Shown: positions 14,557 to 26,993 of the stretch, in pieces | Position numbering within the stretch: position 1 is the first letter of the stretch | Layout: every line of letters starts with the position of its first letter | Source: Atherix ibis | Lineage: Eukaryota > Arthropoda > Insecta > Diptera > Athericidae | Direction of reading: 5' to 3' | Length of the DNA: 64,000 nt | Assembly: GCA_958298945.1 (NCBI GenBank) | Contig: CATQJD010000140.1 | Span: 310,001-374,000, forward strand | Made by a program: the position numbers and the translations under genes | Notes under the pieces: generated by a model | The model's database searches: none | Told to the model about the DNA's origin: nothing | What the model saw: only the letters and a program-made list of their open reading frames with translations

Positions 14557-15518
14557 AAGAGGAATATGAAGTGGTATGTTTAAAAGGAATATGAAGTAGT
14601 ATGTTTAAGAGGAATATGAAGTAGTATGTTTAAGAGGAATATGAAGTAGTATATTTAAGAGGAATATGAAGTAGTATATTTAAGAGGAATATGAAGTAGT
14701 ATGTTTAAGAAGAATATGAAGCAGTATGTTTAAGAGGAATATGCAGTAGTATATTTAAAAGGAATATGAAGTAGTATGTTTAAGAGGAATATGAAGTAGT
14801 ATGTTTAAGAGGATTATGAAGTAGTATTTTTAAGAGGAATATGAAGTAGTATGTTTAAGAGGAATATTAAATAGTATATTTAAGAGAAATATGAAGTTAT
14901 ATGTTTAAGAGGAATATGAAGTGGTATGTTTAAGAGGAAATGAAGTAGTATGTTTAAGAGGAATATGAAGTAGTATATTGAAGAGGAATATGTAGTAGTA
15001 TGTTTAGGAGGAATATGAAGTAGTATATTTAAGGGGAATATGAAGTAGTATATTTAAGAGGAATATGAAGTAATATATTTAAGAGGAATATGAAGTAGTA
15101 TGTTTAAGGAGAATATGAAGTAGTATGTTTTAGAGGAATATGAAGTAGTATGTTTAAGAGGAATATGAAGTAGTATGTTTAAGAGGAATATGAAGTAGTA
15201 TGTTTAAGAGGAATATGCAGTAGTATGTTCAAGAGGAATATGCAGTAGTATATTTAAGAGGAATATGCAGTAGTATATTTAAGAGGCATATGAAGTAGTA
15301 TGTTTAAGAGGAATATGAAGTAGTATGTTTAAGAAGAATATGAAGCAGTATGTTTAAGAGGAATATGCAGTAGTATATTTAAAAGGAATATGAAGTAGTA
15401 TGTTTAAGAGGAATATGAAGTAGTATGTTTAAGAGGAATATGAAGTAGTATTTTTAAGACGAATATGAAGTAGTATGTTTAAGAGGACAATGAAATAGTA
15501 TATTTAAGAGGAATATGA

Positions 15519-15534
15519 AGTAATATGTATGTTT
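15519..15534 (+). repeat. 29-bp monomer, duplicated tatg (second copy)
   Basis: Same +4 change as at 14,541, inherited with the 978-bp nested duplication. The next monomers differ slightly (gaagtcg here, gaagtgg in the first copy). Confidence 0.8.
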
Positions 15535-15599
15535 AAGAGGAATATGAAGTCGTATGTTTAAAAGGAATATGAAGTAGTATGTTTAAGAGGAATATGAAG

Positions 15600-18500
15600 T
15601 AGTATATTTAAGAGGAATATTAACTAGTATGTTTAAGAGGAATATGAAGTAGTATGTTTAAGAGAAATATGAAGTGCTATGTTTAAGAGGAATATGAAAT
15701 AGTATGTTTAAGAGGAATATGAAGTAGTATGTTTAACAGGAATATGAAGTAGTATGTTTAAGAGGAATATGAAGTAGTATGTTCAAGAGGAATATGCAGT
15801 AGTATGTTTAAGAGGAATATGAAGTAGTATGTTTAAGAGGAATATGAAGTTGTATGTTTAAGAGGAATATGAAGTAGTATATTTAAGAGGAATATGAAGT
15901 AGTATGTTTAAGAAGAATATGAAGTAGTATGTTCAAGAGAAATATGAAGTGCTATGTTTAAGAGGAATATGAAATAGTATGTTTAAGAGGAATATGAAGT
16001 AGTATGTTTAAGAGGAATATGAAGTAGTATGTTTAACAAGAATATGAAGTAGTATATTTAAGAGGAATATGAAGTAGTATGTTTAAGAGGAATATGAAGT
16101 AGTATGTTTAAGAGGAATATGAAGTAGTATATTTAAGAGGAATATGAAGTAGTATATTTAAGAGGAATATGAAGTAGTATGTTTAAGAGGAATATGAAGT
16201 AGTATGTTTAAGAGGAATATGAAGTAGTATGTTTAAGAGGAATATGAAGTAGTATATTTAAGAGGAATATGAAGTAGTATATTTAAGAGGAATATGAAGA
16301 AGTATGTTTAAGAGGAATATGAAGTAGTATATTTAAGAGGAATATGAAGTAGTATATTTAAGAGGAATATGAAGTAGTATGTTGAAGAGGAATATGAAGT
16401 AGTATGTTTAAGAGGAATATGAAGTAGTATGTTTAAGAGGAATATGAAGTAGTATATTTAAGAGGAATATGAAGTAGTATATTTAAGAGGAATATGAAGT
16501 AGTATGTTTAAGAAGAATATGAAGTAGAATATCTAAGAGGAATATGAAGTAGTATGTTTAAGAGGAATATGAAGTAGTATATTTAGGAGGAATATGAAGC
16601 AGTATGTTTAAGAGGAACATGAAGTAGTATATTGAAGAGGAATATGAAGTAGTATGTTTAAGAGGAATATGAAGTAGTATATATAAGGGGAATATGAAGT
16701 AGTATATTTAAGAGGAATATGAAGTAGTATATTTAAGAGGAATATGAAGTAGTATGTTTAAGTGGAATATGAAGTAGTATATTTAAGAGGAATATGAAGT
16801 AGTATGTTTTAGAGGAATATGAAGTATTATGTTTAAGAGGAATATGAAGTAGTATATTTAAGAGAAATATGAGGTAGTATGTTTAAGAGGAATATGAAAT
16901 AGTATGTTTAAGAGAAAAATGAAGTGCTATGTTTAAGAGGAATATGAAATAGTATGTTTAAGAGGAATATGAAGTAGTATGTTTAAGAGGAATATGAAGT
17001 AGTATGTTTAACAGGTATATGAAGTAGTATATTTAAGAGGAATATGAAGTAGTATGTTTAAGACGAATATGAGGTATTATGTTTAAGAGGAATATGAAGT
17101 AGTATGTTTAACAGGAATATGAAGAATTATGTTTAAGAGGAATATGAAGTAGTATGTTTAAGAGGAATATGAAGTAGTTTGTTTAAGAGAAACATGAAGT
17201 AGAATGTTTAAGAGGAATATGAAGTAGTATATTCAAGAGGATTATGCAGTAGTATGTTTAAGAGGAATATGAAGTAGTATGTTTAACAGGAATATGAAGT
17301 AGTATATTTAAGAGGAATATGAAGTAGTATGTTTAACAGGAATATGAAGTAGTATGTTTGAGAGGAATATGAAGTAGTATGTTTAAGAGGAATAATAAGT
17401 AGTATGTTTAAGAGGAATATGAAGTAGTATGTTTAAGAGGAATATGAAGTAGTATATTTAAGAGGAATATTAACTAGTATGTTTAAGAGGAATATGAAGT
17501 AGTATGTTTAAGAGAAATATGAAGTGCTATGTTTAAGAGGAATATGAAATAGTATGTTTAAGAGGAATATGAAGTAGTATGTTTAACAGGAATATGAAGT
17601 AGTATATTTAAGAGGAATATGAAGTTGTATGTTCAAGAGGAATATGCAGTAGTATGTTTAAGAGGAATATGAAGTAGTATGTTTAAGAGGAATATGAAGT
17701 TGTATGTTTAAGAGGAATATGCAGTAGTATGTTTAAGAGGAATATGAAGTAGTATGTTTAAGAGGAATATGAAGTAGTATGTTTAAGAGGAATATGAAGT
17801 ACTATATTTAAGAGGAATATGAAGTAGTATGTTTAAGAGGAATATGAAGTAGTATGTTCAAGAGAAATATGAAGTGCTATGTTTAAGAGGAATATGAAAT
17901 AGTATGTTTAAGAGGAATATGAAGTAGTATGTTTAAGAGGAATATGAAGTAGTATGTTTAACAAGAATATGAAGTAGTATATTTAAGAGGAATATGAAGT
18001 AGTATGTTTAAGAGGAATATGAAGTAGTATGTTTAAGAGGAATATGAAGTTGTATATTTAAGAGGAATATGAAGTAGTATATTTAAGAGGAATATGAAGT
18101 AGTATGTTTAAGAGGAATATGAAGTAGTATGTTTAAGAGGAATATGAAGTAGTATGTTTAAGAGGAATATGAAGTAGTATATTTAAGAGGAATATGAAGT
18201 AGTATATTTAAGAGGAATATGAAGAAGTATGTTTAAAAGGAATATGAAGTAGTATATTTAAGAGGAATATGAAGTAGTATATTTAAGAGGAATATGAAGT
18301 AGTATGTTGAAGAGGAATATGAAGTAGTATGTTTAAGAGGAATATGAAGTAGTATGTTTAAGAGGAATATGAAGTAGTATATTTAAGAGGAATATGAAGT
18401 AGTATATTTAAGAATAATATGAAGTAGTATGTTTAAGAAGAATATGAAGTAGAATATCTAAGAGGAATATGAAGTAGTATGTTTAAGAGGAATATGAAGT

Positions 18501-19880
18501 AGTATATTTAGGAGGAATATGAAGTAGTATGTTTAAGAGGAACATGAAGTAGTATATTGAAGAGGAATATGAAGTAGTATGTTTAAGAGGAATATGAAGT
18601 AGTATATATAAGGGGAATATGAAGTAGTATATTTAAGAGGAATATGAAGTAGTATATTTAAGAGGAATATGAAGTAGTATGTTTAAGTGGAATATGAAGT
18701 AGTATATTTAAGAGGAATATGAAGTAGTATGTTTTAGAGGAATATGAAGTATTATGTTTAAGAGGAATATGAAGTAGTATATTTAAGAGAAATATGAGGT
18801 AGTATGTTAAAGAGGAATATGAAATAGTATGTTTAAGAGAAAAATGAAGTGCTATGTTTAAGAGGAATATGAAATAGTATGTTTAAGAGGAATATGAAGT
18901 AGTATGTTTAAGAGGAATATGAAGTAGTATGTTTAACAGGTATATGAAGTAGTATATTTAAGAGGAATATGAAGTAGTATATTTAAGACGAATATGAGGT
19001 ATTATGTTTAAGAGGAATATGAAGTAGTATGTTTAACAGGAATATGAAGAATTATGTTTAAGAGGAATATGAAGTAGTATGTTTAAGAGGAATATGAAGT
19101 AGTTTGTTTAAGAGAAACATGAAGTAGAATGTTTAAGAGGAATATGAAGTAGTATATTCAAGAGGAATATGCAGTAGTATGTTTAAGAGGAATATGAAGT
19201 AGTATGTTTAACAGGAATATGAAGTAGTATATTTAAGAGGAATATGAAGTAGTATGTTTAACAGGAATATGAAGTAGTATGTTTGAGAGGAATATGAAGT
19301 AGTATGTTTAAGAGGAATATGAAGTAGTATGTTTAAGAGGAATATGAAGTAGTATGTTTAAGAGGAATATGAAGTAGTATATTTAAGAGGAATATTAACT
19401 AGTATGTTTAAGAGGAATATGAAGTAGTATGTTTAAGAGAAATATGAAGTGCTATGTTTAAGAGGAATATGAAATAGTATGTTTAAGAGGAATATGAAGT
19501 AGTATGTTTAACAGGAATATGAAGTAGTATATTTAAGAGGAATATGAAGTAGTATGTTCAAGAGGAATATGCAGTAGTATGTTTAAGAGGAATATGAAGT
19601 AGTATGTTTAAGAGGAATATGAAGTTGTATGTTTAAGAGGAATATGAAGTAGTATATTTAAGAGGAATATGAAGTAGTATGTTTAAGAGGAATATGAAGT
19701 AGTATGTTCAAGAGAAATATGAAGTGCTATGTTTAAGAGGAGTATGAAATAGTATGTTTAAGAGGAATATGAAGTATTATGTTTAAGAGGAATATGAAGT
19801 AGTATGTTTAACAAGAATATGAAGTAGTATATTTAAGAGGAATATGAAGTAGTATGTTTAAGAGGAATATGAAGTAGTAT
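15600..19880 (+). repeat. Repeated segment, lag 1,850 then 1,925 bp, two copies plus a partial third
   Basis: Periods open at the taactag monomers at 15,621, 17,471 and 19,396. The first lag is 1,850 bp (74 monomers) up to about 15,860 and 1,925 bp (77 monomers) afterwards, so the second copy gained three monomers near 17,700-17,780. Marks at lag 1,925 include tttaacaag (16,031 and 17,956), agaatatcta (16,526 and 18,451), aacatgaag (16,616 and 18,541), atataagggg (about 16,681 and 18,606) and gagaaaaatg (16,912 and 18,837). No length variant disturbs the register. A third, partial copy runs from 19,396 to roughly 19,880. Confidence 0.85.
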
Positions 19881-20599
19881 GTTTAAGAGGAATATGAAGT
19901 AGTATGTTTAACAGGAATATGAAGTAGTATGTGTAAGAGGAATATGAAGAAGTATGTTTAAGAGGAATATAAAGTAGTAAATTTAAGAGGAATATGAAGT
20001 AGTATATTTAAGAGGAATATGAAGTAGTATGTTTAAGAGGAATATGAAGTAGTATGTTTAAGAGGAATATGAAGTAGTATGTTTAGGAGGAATATGAAGT
20101 AGTATATTTAAGAGGAATATGAAGTAGTATATTTAAGAGGAATATGAAGTAGTATGTTCAAGAGGAATATGAAGTAGTATATTTAAGAGGAATATGAAGT
20201 AGTATATTTAGGAGGAATATGAAGTAGTATGTTGAAGAGGAATATGAAGTAGTATGCTTAAGAGGAATATGAAGTAGTATGTTTAAGAGGAATATGAAGT
20301 AGTATATTTAAGAGGAATATGAAGTAGTATATTTAAGAGGAATATGAAGTAGTATGTTTAAGAAGAATATGAAGCAGTATGTTTAAGAGGAATATGCAGT
20401 AGTATATTTAAAAGGAATATGAAGTAGTATGTTTAAGAGGAATATGAAGTAGTATGTTTAAGAGGAATATGAAGTAGTATTTTTAAGAGGAATATGAAGT
20501 AGTATGTTTAAGAGGAATATGAAATAGTATATTTAAGAGGAATATGAAGTTATATGTTTAAGAGGAATATGAAGTGGTATGTTTAAGAGGAAATTAAGT

Positions 20600-22430
20600 A
20601 GTATGTTTAAGAGGAATATGAAGTAGTATATTGAAGAGGAATATATAGTAGTATGTTTAAGAGGAATATGAAGTAGTATATTTAAGGGGAATATGAAGTA
20701 GTATATTTAAGAGGAATATGAAGTAGTATATTTAAGAGGAATATGAAGTAGTATGTTTAAGAGGAATATGAAGTAGTATATTTAAGAGGAATATGAGGTA
20801 GTATGTTTAAGAGGAATATGATGTAGTATGTTTAAGAGGAATATGAAGTAGTATGTTTTAGAGGAATATGAAGTAGTATGTTTAAGAGGAATATGAAGTA
20901 GTATGTTTAAGAGGAATATGAAGTAGTATGTTTAAGAGGAATATGCAGTAGTATGTTTAAGAGGAATATGCAGTAGTATTTTTAAGAGGAATATGCAGTA
21001 GTATATTTAAGAGGCATATGAAGTAGTATGTTTAAGAGGAATATAAAGTAATATGTTTAAGAGGAATATGAAGTAGCATATTTAAGAGGAATATGAAGTA
21101 GTATGTTTTAGAGGAATATGAAGTAGTATGTTTAAGAGGCATATGAAGTAGTATATGTAAGAGAAATATGAAGTAGTTTGTTTAAGAGGAATATGAAGTA
21201 GTATGTTTAAGAGGAATAGTAAGTAGTATATTTAAGAGGAATATGAAGTAGTTTGTTTAAGAAGAATATAAAGTAGTATATTTAAGAGGAATATGAAGTA
21301 GTATATTTAAGAGAAATATGAAGTAATATGTTTAATAGGAATATGAAGTAGTATGTTTAAGATGAATATGAAGTAGTATGTTTAAGATGAATATGAAGTA
21401 GTATGTTTAAGAGAAATATGAAGTAGTATGTTTAAGAGGAATATGAAGTAGTATGTTTAAGAGGAATATGAAGTAGTATGTTTAAGAGGAATATGCAGTA
21501 GTATGTTTAAGAGAAATATGAAGTAGTATGTTTAAGAGGAGTATGAAGTAGTATGTTTAAGAGGAATATGAAGTAGTATGTTTAAGAGGAATATGAAGTA
21601 GCATGTTTAAGAGGAATATGAAGTAGTTTGTCAAATAGGAATATGTAGTAGTATGTTTAAGAAGCATAGGAAGTAGTATATTTAAGAGGAATATGAAGTT
21701 GTATATTTAAGAGGTATATGAAGTAGTATATTTAAGAGGAATATGAAGTAGTATGTTTAAGAGGAATATGAAGTAGTATATTTAAGAGGAATATGAAGTA
21801 GTATATTTTAGACGAATAAGAAATAGTATGTTTAAGAGGAATATGAAGTGGTATGTGTAAGAGGAATATGAAGTGGTATGTTTAAGAGTTATATGTTTAA
21901 GAGGAATATGAAGTAGTATGTTTAACAGAAATATGAAGTAGTATATTTAAGAGGAATATGAGGTAGTATATTTAAGAGGAATATGAAGTAGTATGTTTAA
22001 GAGGAATATGAAGTAGTATATTGAAGAGGAATATGTAGTAGTATGTTTAAGAGGAATATTAAGCAGTATATTTAAGGGGAATATGAAGTAGTATATTTAA
22101 GAGGAATATGAAGTAGTATATTTAAGAGGAATATGAAGTAGTATGTTTAAGAGGAATATGAAGTAGTATATTTAAGAGGAATATGAGGTAGTATATTTAA
22201 GAGGAATATGATGTAGTATGTTTAAGAGGAATATGAAGTAGTATGTTTTAGAGGAATATGAAGTAGTATGTTTAAGAGGAATATGAAGTAGTATGTTTAA
22301 GAGGAATATGAAGTAGTATGTTTAAGAGGAATATGCAGTAGTATGTTTAAGAGGAATATGCAGTAGTATATTTAAGAGGAATATGCAGTAGTATATTTAA
22401 GAGTCATATGAAGTAGTATGTTTAAGAGGA
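20600..22430 (+). repeat. Segmental duplication, lag 1,390 bp
   Basis: The run ttgaagagg, aaggggaatatg, gatgtag, gttttagagg and three gcagtag monomers occurs at about 20,600-21,040 and again at 21,990-22,430. ttgaagagg is at 20,631 and 22,021, and gtatgtttta at 20,851 and 22,241. The lag equals 56 x 25 minus 10, and the ten missing bases are the truncated monomer at 21,886 between the copies. The second copy stops at an odd A/T-rich scar at 22,430. Confidence 0.82.
21881..21900 (+). repeat. 15-bp truncated monomer
   Basis: gagttatatgtttaag starts at 21,886. Ten bases are missing between two copies of tatg (tatg-aagtag-tatg in the consensus), leaving one tatg. The neighbouring taagagtt marks this lineage, found again at 26,979, 30,068, 34,568 and 34,933. 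Confidence 0.85.
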
Positions 22431-22452
22431 ATATATTATATATTAAATAGTA
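22428..22452 (+). repeat. A/T-rich scar, most divergent monomer seen
   Basis: After gaggaatat the sequence runs attatatattaaatag before the normal gtatattt resumes, about nine bases longer than a normal monomer and without any G in the added part. It lies exactly where the 1,390-bp duplication ends on its right side, so it may be a repair junction. I did not see it elsewhere. Confidence 0.75.
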
Positions 22453-23100
22453 TATTTAGGAGGAATATGAAGTAGTATTTTTAATAGGAATATGAAGTAG
22501 TATGTTTAAGAGGAATATGAAGTAGTATGTTTAATAGGAATATGAAGTAGTATGTTTAAGAGGAATATGAAGTAGTATGTTTAAGAGGAATATGAAATAG
22601 TATGTTTAAGAGGAATATGAAGTAGTATGTTTAAGAAGAATATGAAGTAGTATATTTAAGAGAAATATGAAGTAGTATGTTTAAGAGGAATATGAAGTAG
22701 TATGTTTAAGAGAAAAATGAATTGCTATGTTTAAGAGGAATATGAAATAGTATGTTTAAGAGGAATATGAAGTAGTATGTTTAAGAGGAATATGAAGTAG
22801 TATGTTTAACAGGAATATGAAGTAGTATATTTCAGAGGAATATGAAGTAGTATGTTTAAGACGAATATGAGGTAGTATGTTTAAGAGGAATATGAAGTAT
22901 TATGTTTAACAGGAATATGAAGAATTATGTTTAAGAGGAATATGAAGTAGTGTGTTTAAGAGGAATATGAAGTAGTATGTTTAAGAGAAACATGAAGTAG
23001 AATGTTTAAGAGGAATATGAAGTAGTATATTCAAGAGGAATATGCAGTTGTATGTTTAAGAGGAATATGAAGTAGTATGTTTAACAGGAATATGAAGTAG

Positions 23101-24724
23101 TATATTTAAGAGGAATATGAAGTAGTATGTTTAACAGGAATATGAAGTAGTATGTTTGAGAGGAATATGAAGTAGTATGTTTAAGAGGAATATGAAGTAG
23201 TATGTTTAAGAGGAATATGAAGTAGTATGTTTAAGAGGAATATGAAGTAGTATATTTAAGAGGAATATTAACTAGTATGTTTAACAGGAATATGAAGTAG
23301 TATATTTAAGAGGAATATGAAGTAGTATGTTCAAGAGGAATATGCAGTAGTATGTTTAAGAGAATTATGAAGTAGTATGTTTAAGAGGAATATGAATTTG
23401 TATGTTTAAGAGGAATATGAAGTAGTATATTTAAGAGAAATATGAAGTAGTATGTTTAAGAGGAATATGAAGTAGTATGTTCAAGAGAAATATGAAGTGC
23501 TATGTTTAAGAGGAGTATGAAATAGTATGTTTAAGAGGAATATGAAGTAGTATGTTTAAGAGGAATATGAAGTAGTATGTTTAACAAGAATATGAAGTAG
23601 TATATTTAAGAGGAATATGAAGTAGTATGTTTAAGAGGAATATGAAGTAGTATGTTTAAGAGGAATATGAAGTAGTATGTTTAACAGGAATATGAAGAAG
23701 TATGTGTAAGAGAAATATGAAGTAGTATGTTTAAGAGGAATATAAAGTAGTATATTTAAGAGGAATATGAAGTAGTATATTTAAGAGGAATATGAAGTAG
23801 TATGTTTAAGAGGAATATGAAGTAGTATGTTTAAGAGGAATATGAAGTAGTAAGTTTAAGAGGAATATGAAGTAATATATTTAAGAGGAATATGAAGTAG
23901 TATATTTAAGAGGATTATGAAGTAGTATGTTTAACAGGAATATGAAGTAGTATGTTTGAGAGGAATATGAAGTAGTATGTTTAAGAGGAATATGAAGTAG
24001 TATGTTTAAGAGGAATATGAAGTAGTATGTTTAAGAGGAATATGAAGTAGTATATTTAAGAGGAATATTAACTAGTATGTTTAACAGGAATATGAAGTAG
24101 TATATTTAAGAGGAATATGAAGTAGTATGTTCAAGAGGAATATGCAGTAGTATGTTTAAGAGAAATATGAAGTAGTATGTTTAAGAGGAATATGAATTTG
24201 TATGTTTAAGAGGAATATGAAGTAGTATATTTAAGAGAAATATGAAGTAGTATGTTTAAGAGGAATATGAAGTAGTATGTTCAAGAGAAATATGAAGTGC
24301 TATGTTTAAGAGGAGTATGAAATAGTATGTTTAAGAGGAATATGAAGTAGTATGTTTAAGAGGAATATGAAGTAGTATGTTTAACAAGAATATGAAGTAG
24401 TATATTTAAGAGGAATATGAAGTAGTATGTTTAAGAGGAATATGAAGTAGTATGTTTAAGAGGAATATGAAGTAGTATGTTTAACAGGAATATGAAGAAG
24501 TATGTGTAAGAGAAATATGAAGTAGTATGTTTAAGAGGAATATAAAGTAGTATATTTAAGAGGAATATGAAGTAGTATATTTAAGAGGAATATGAAGTAG
24601 TATGTTTAAGAGGAATATGAAGTAGTATGTTTAAGAGGAATATGAAGTAGTAAGTTTAAGAGGAATATGAAGTAATATATTTAAGAGGAATATGAAGTAG
24701 TATATTTAAGAGGAATATGAAGTA
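23101..24724 (+). repeat. Recent tandem duplication, lag 800 bp (32 monomers)
   Basis: Copy 1 is about 23,101-23,900 and copy 2 about 23,901-24,700, with the match running on to about 24,724. tatgtttgag is at 23,151 and 23,951, and taactag at 23,269 and 24,069. I saw only two differences: 23,115 a against 23,915 t, and 23,365 t against 24,165 a. The left edge is set by gcagttg (23,041) against gaagtag (23,841). The right edge is where gtttaacagg meets gcttaagagg. There is no net indel. Confidence 0.9.
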
Positions 24725-25267
24725 GTATGCTTAAGAGGAATATGAAGTAGTATATTTAAGAGGAATATGAAGTAGTATATTTAGGAGGAATATGAAGTAG
24801 TATGTTGAAGAGGAATATGAAGTAGTATGTTTAAGAGGAATATGAAGTAGTATGTTTAAGAGGAATATGAAGTAGTATATTTAAGAGGAATATGAAGTAG
24901 TATATTTAAGAGGAATATGAAGTAGTATGTTTAAGAAGAATATGAAGCAGTATGTTTAAGAGGAATATGCAGTAGTATATTTAAAAGGAATATGAAGTAG
25001 TATGTTTAAGAGGAATATGAAGTAGTATGTTTAAGAGGAATATGAAGTAGTATTTTTAAGAGGAATATGAAGTAGTATGTTTAAGAGGAATATGAAATAG
25101 TATATTTAAGAGGAATATGAAGGAATATGTTTAAGAGGAATATGAAGTGGTATGTTTAAGAGGAAATGAAGTAGTATGTTTAAGAGGAATATGAAGTAGT
25201 ATATTGAAGAGGAATATGTAGTAGTATGTTTAAGAGGAATATGAAGTAGTATATTTAACGGGAATAT

Positions 25268-25284
25268 GAAGTAGTATATAAGAG
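25268..25284 (+). repeat. 23-bp monomer, two bases lost
   Basis: gtatataagagg stands where gtatatttaagagg is expected. It is one of few monomers of 23 bp and I saw no second instance, so it postdates the neighbouring duplications. Confidence 0.75.
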
Positions 25285-26973
25285 GAATATGAAGTAGTAT
25301 ATTTAAGAGGAATATGAAGTAGTATGTTTAAGAGCAATATGAAGTAGTATATTTAAGAGGAATATGAGGTAGTATGTTTAAGAGGAATATGATGTAGTAT
25401 GTTTAAGAAGAATATGAAGTAGTATGTTTTAGAGGAATATGAAGTAGTATGTTTAAGAGGAATATGAAGTAGTATGTTTAAGAGGAATATGAAATAGTAT
25501 GTTTAAGAGGAATATGCAGTAGTATGTTTAAGAGGAATATGCAGTAGTATATTTAAGAGGAATATGCAGTAGTATATTTAAGAAGCATATGAAGTAGTAT
25601 GTTTAAGAGGAATATAAAGTAGTATGTTTAAGAGGAATATGAAGTAGCATATTTAAGAGGAATATGAAGTATTATGTTTAAGAGGAATATGAAGTAGTAT
25701 GTTTAAGAGGAATATGAAGTAGTATGTTTAAGAGGCATATGAAGTAGTATATTTAAGAGAAATATGAAGTAGTTTGTTTAAGAGGAATATGAAGTAGTAT
25801 GTTTAAGAGGAATATGAGGTTGTATGTTTAAGAGAAATATGAAGTAGTATGTTTAAGAGGAATATGAAGTTGTATGTGTAAGAGGAATATGAAGTAGTAC
25901 GTTTAGGAGGAATATTAAGTAGTATATTTAAGAGGAATATGAAGTAGTATGTTTAAGAAGAATATAAAGTAGTATATTTAAGAGGAATATGAAGTAGTAT
26001 ATTTAAGAGGAATATGAAATAGTATGTTTAATAGGAATATGAAGTAGTATGTTTAAGAGGAATATGAAGTAGTATGTTTAAGAGGAATATGAAGTAGTAT
26101 GTTTAAGAGGAATATGAAGTAGTATATTTAAGAGGAATATGAAGTAGTTTGTTTAAGAGGAATATGAAGTAGTATGTTTAAGATGAATATGAGGTTGTAT
26201 GTTTAAGAGAAATATGAAGTAGTATGTTTAAGAGGAATATGAAGTAGTATGTGTAAGAGGAATATGAAGTAGTACGTTTAAGAGGAATAGTAAGTAGTAT
26301 ATTTAAGAGGAATATAAAGTAGTTTGTTTAAGAAGAATATAAAGTAGCATATTTAAGAGGAATATGAAGTACTATATTTAAGAGAAATATGAAGTAATAT
26401 GTTTAATAGGAATATGAAGTAGTATGTTTAAGATGAATATGAAGTAGTATGTTTAAGAGGAATATGAAGTAGTATGTTTAAGAGAAATATGAAGTAGTAT
26501 GTTTAAGAGGAATATGAAGTAGTATGTTTAAGAGGAATATGAAGTAGTATGTTTAAGAGGAATATGCAGTAGTATGTTTAAGAGAAATATGAAGTAGTAT
26601 GTTTAAGAGGAGTATGAAGTAGTATGTTTAAGAGGAATATGAAGTAGTATGTTTAAGAGGAATATGAAGTAGCATGTTTAAGAGAAACATGAAGTAGTTT
26701 GTCAAAGAGGAATATGAAGTAGTATGTTTAAGAGGCATAGGAAGTAGTATATTTAAGAGGAATATGAAGTAGTATGTTTAAGAGGAATATGAAGTTGTAT
26801 GTTTAAGAGGAATATGAAGTAGTATATTTAAGAGGAATATGAAGTTGTATATTTAAGAGGAATATGAAGTAGTATATTTAAGAGGAATATGAAGTATATT
26901 TAAGACGAATAAGAAGTAGTATGTTTAAGAGGAATATGAAGTAGTATGTGTAAGAGGAATATGAAGTGGTATT

Positions 26974-26993
26974 TTTAAGAGTTATATGTTTAA
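26974..26993 (+). repeat. 15-bp truncated monomer
   Basis: gagttatatgtttaag begins at 26,979, the same ten-base loss between tatg repeats as at 21,886. It is the left partner of 30,068 in the 3,089-bp duplication. Confidence 0.85.

Larger units (their letters stand above)
13440..16500 (+). repeat. Segmental duplication, lag 2,157 bp
   Basis: taactag (13,464 and 15,621) and gttcaagagg followed by gcagtag (13,624 and 15,781) repeat at lag 2,157. This equals 86 x 25 plus 7, and the seven bases are accounted for by two +4 monomers (14,541 and 15,519) and one -1 monomer near 14,935. A smaller duplication at lag 978 (39 x 25 plus 3) is nested inside and carries the +4 monomer and the gaagcag marks (about 14,340-14,560 against 15,320-15,540). 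Confidence 0.78.
1..20600 (+). repeat. Left satellite domain (gagaaa-gtgct-gaaatag haplotype)
   Basis: This part is marked by a linked run over successive monomers: gagaaa or gagaaaaatg, then gaagtgctatg (two adjacent changes at unit positions 6-7), then gaaatag. Instances include about 1,151, 2,477, 4,051, 5,426, 6,776, 9,201, 12,905, 16,912, 18,837 and 19,430. I saw no gtgct copy between about 24,300 and 46,300 (a gtgca form appears at 41,107), so it works as a domain marker. A second ladder marker is taactag, at 11,137, 12,564, 13,464, 15,621, 17,471 and 19,396. The boundary with the next domain is gradual: gtgct copies recur around 22,711, 23,490 and 24,290 inside material that otherwise belongs to the middle domain. 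The domain is satellite throughout, with no gene. Confidence 0.7.

Noticed and set aside
22428..22452. Target-site or transposon remnant at the A/T-rich scar
   Set aside because: No terminal repeats, no flanking duplication and only about nine extra bases; a repair scar or slippage explains it more simply.
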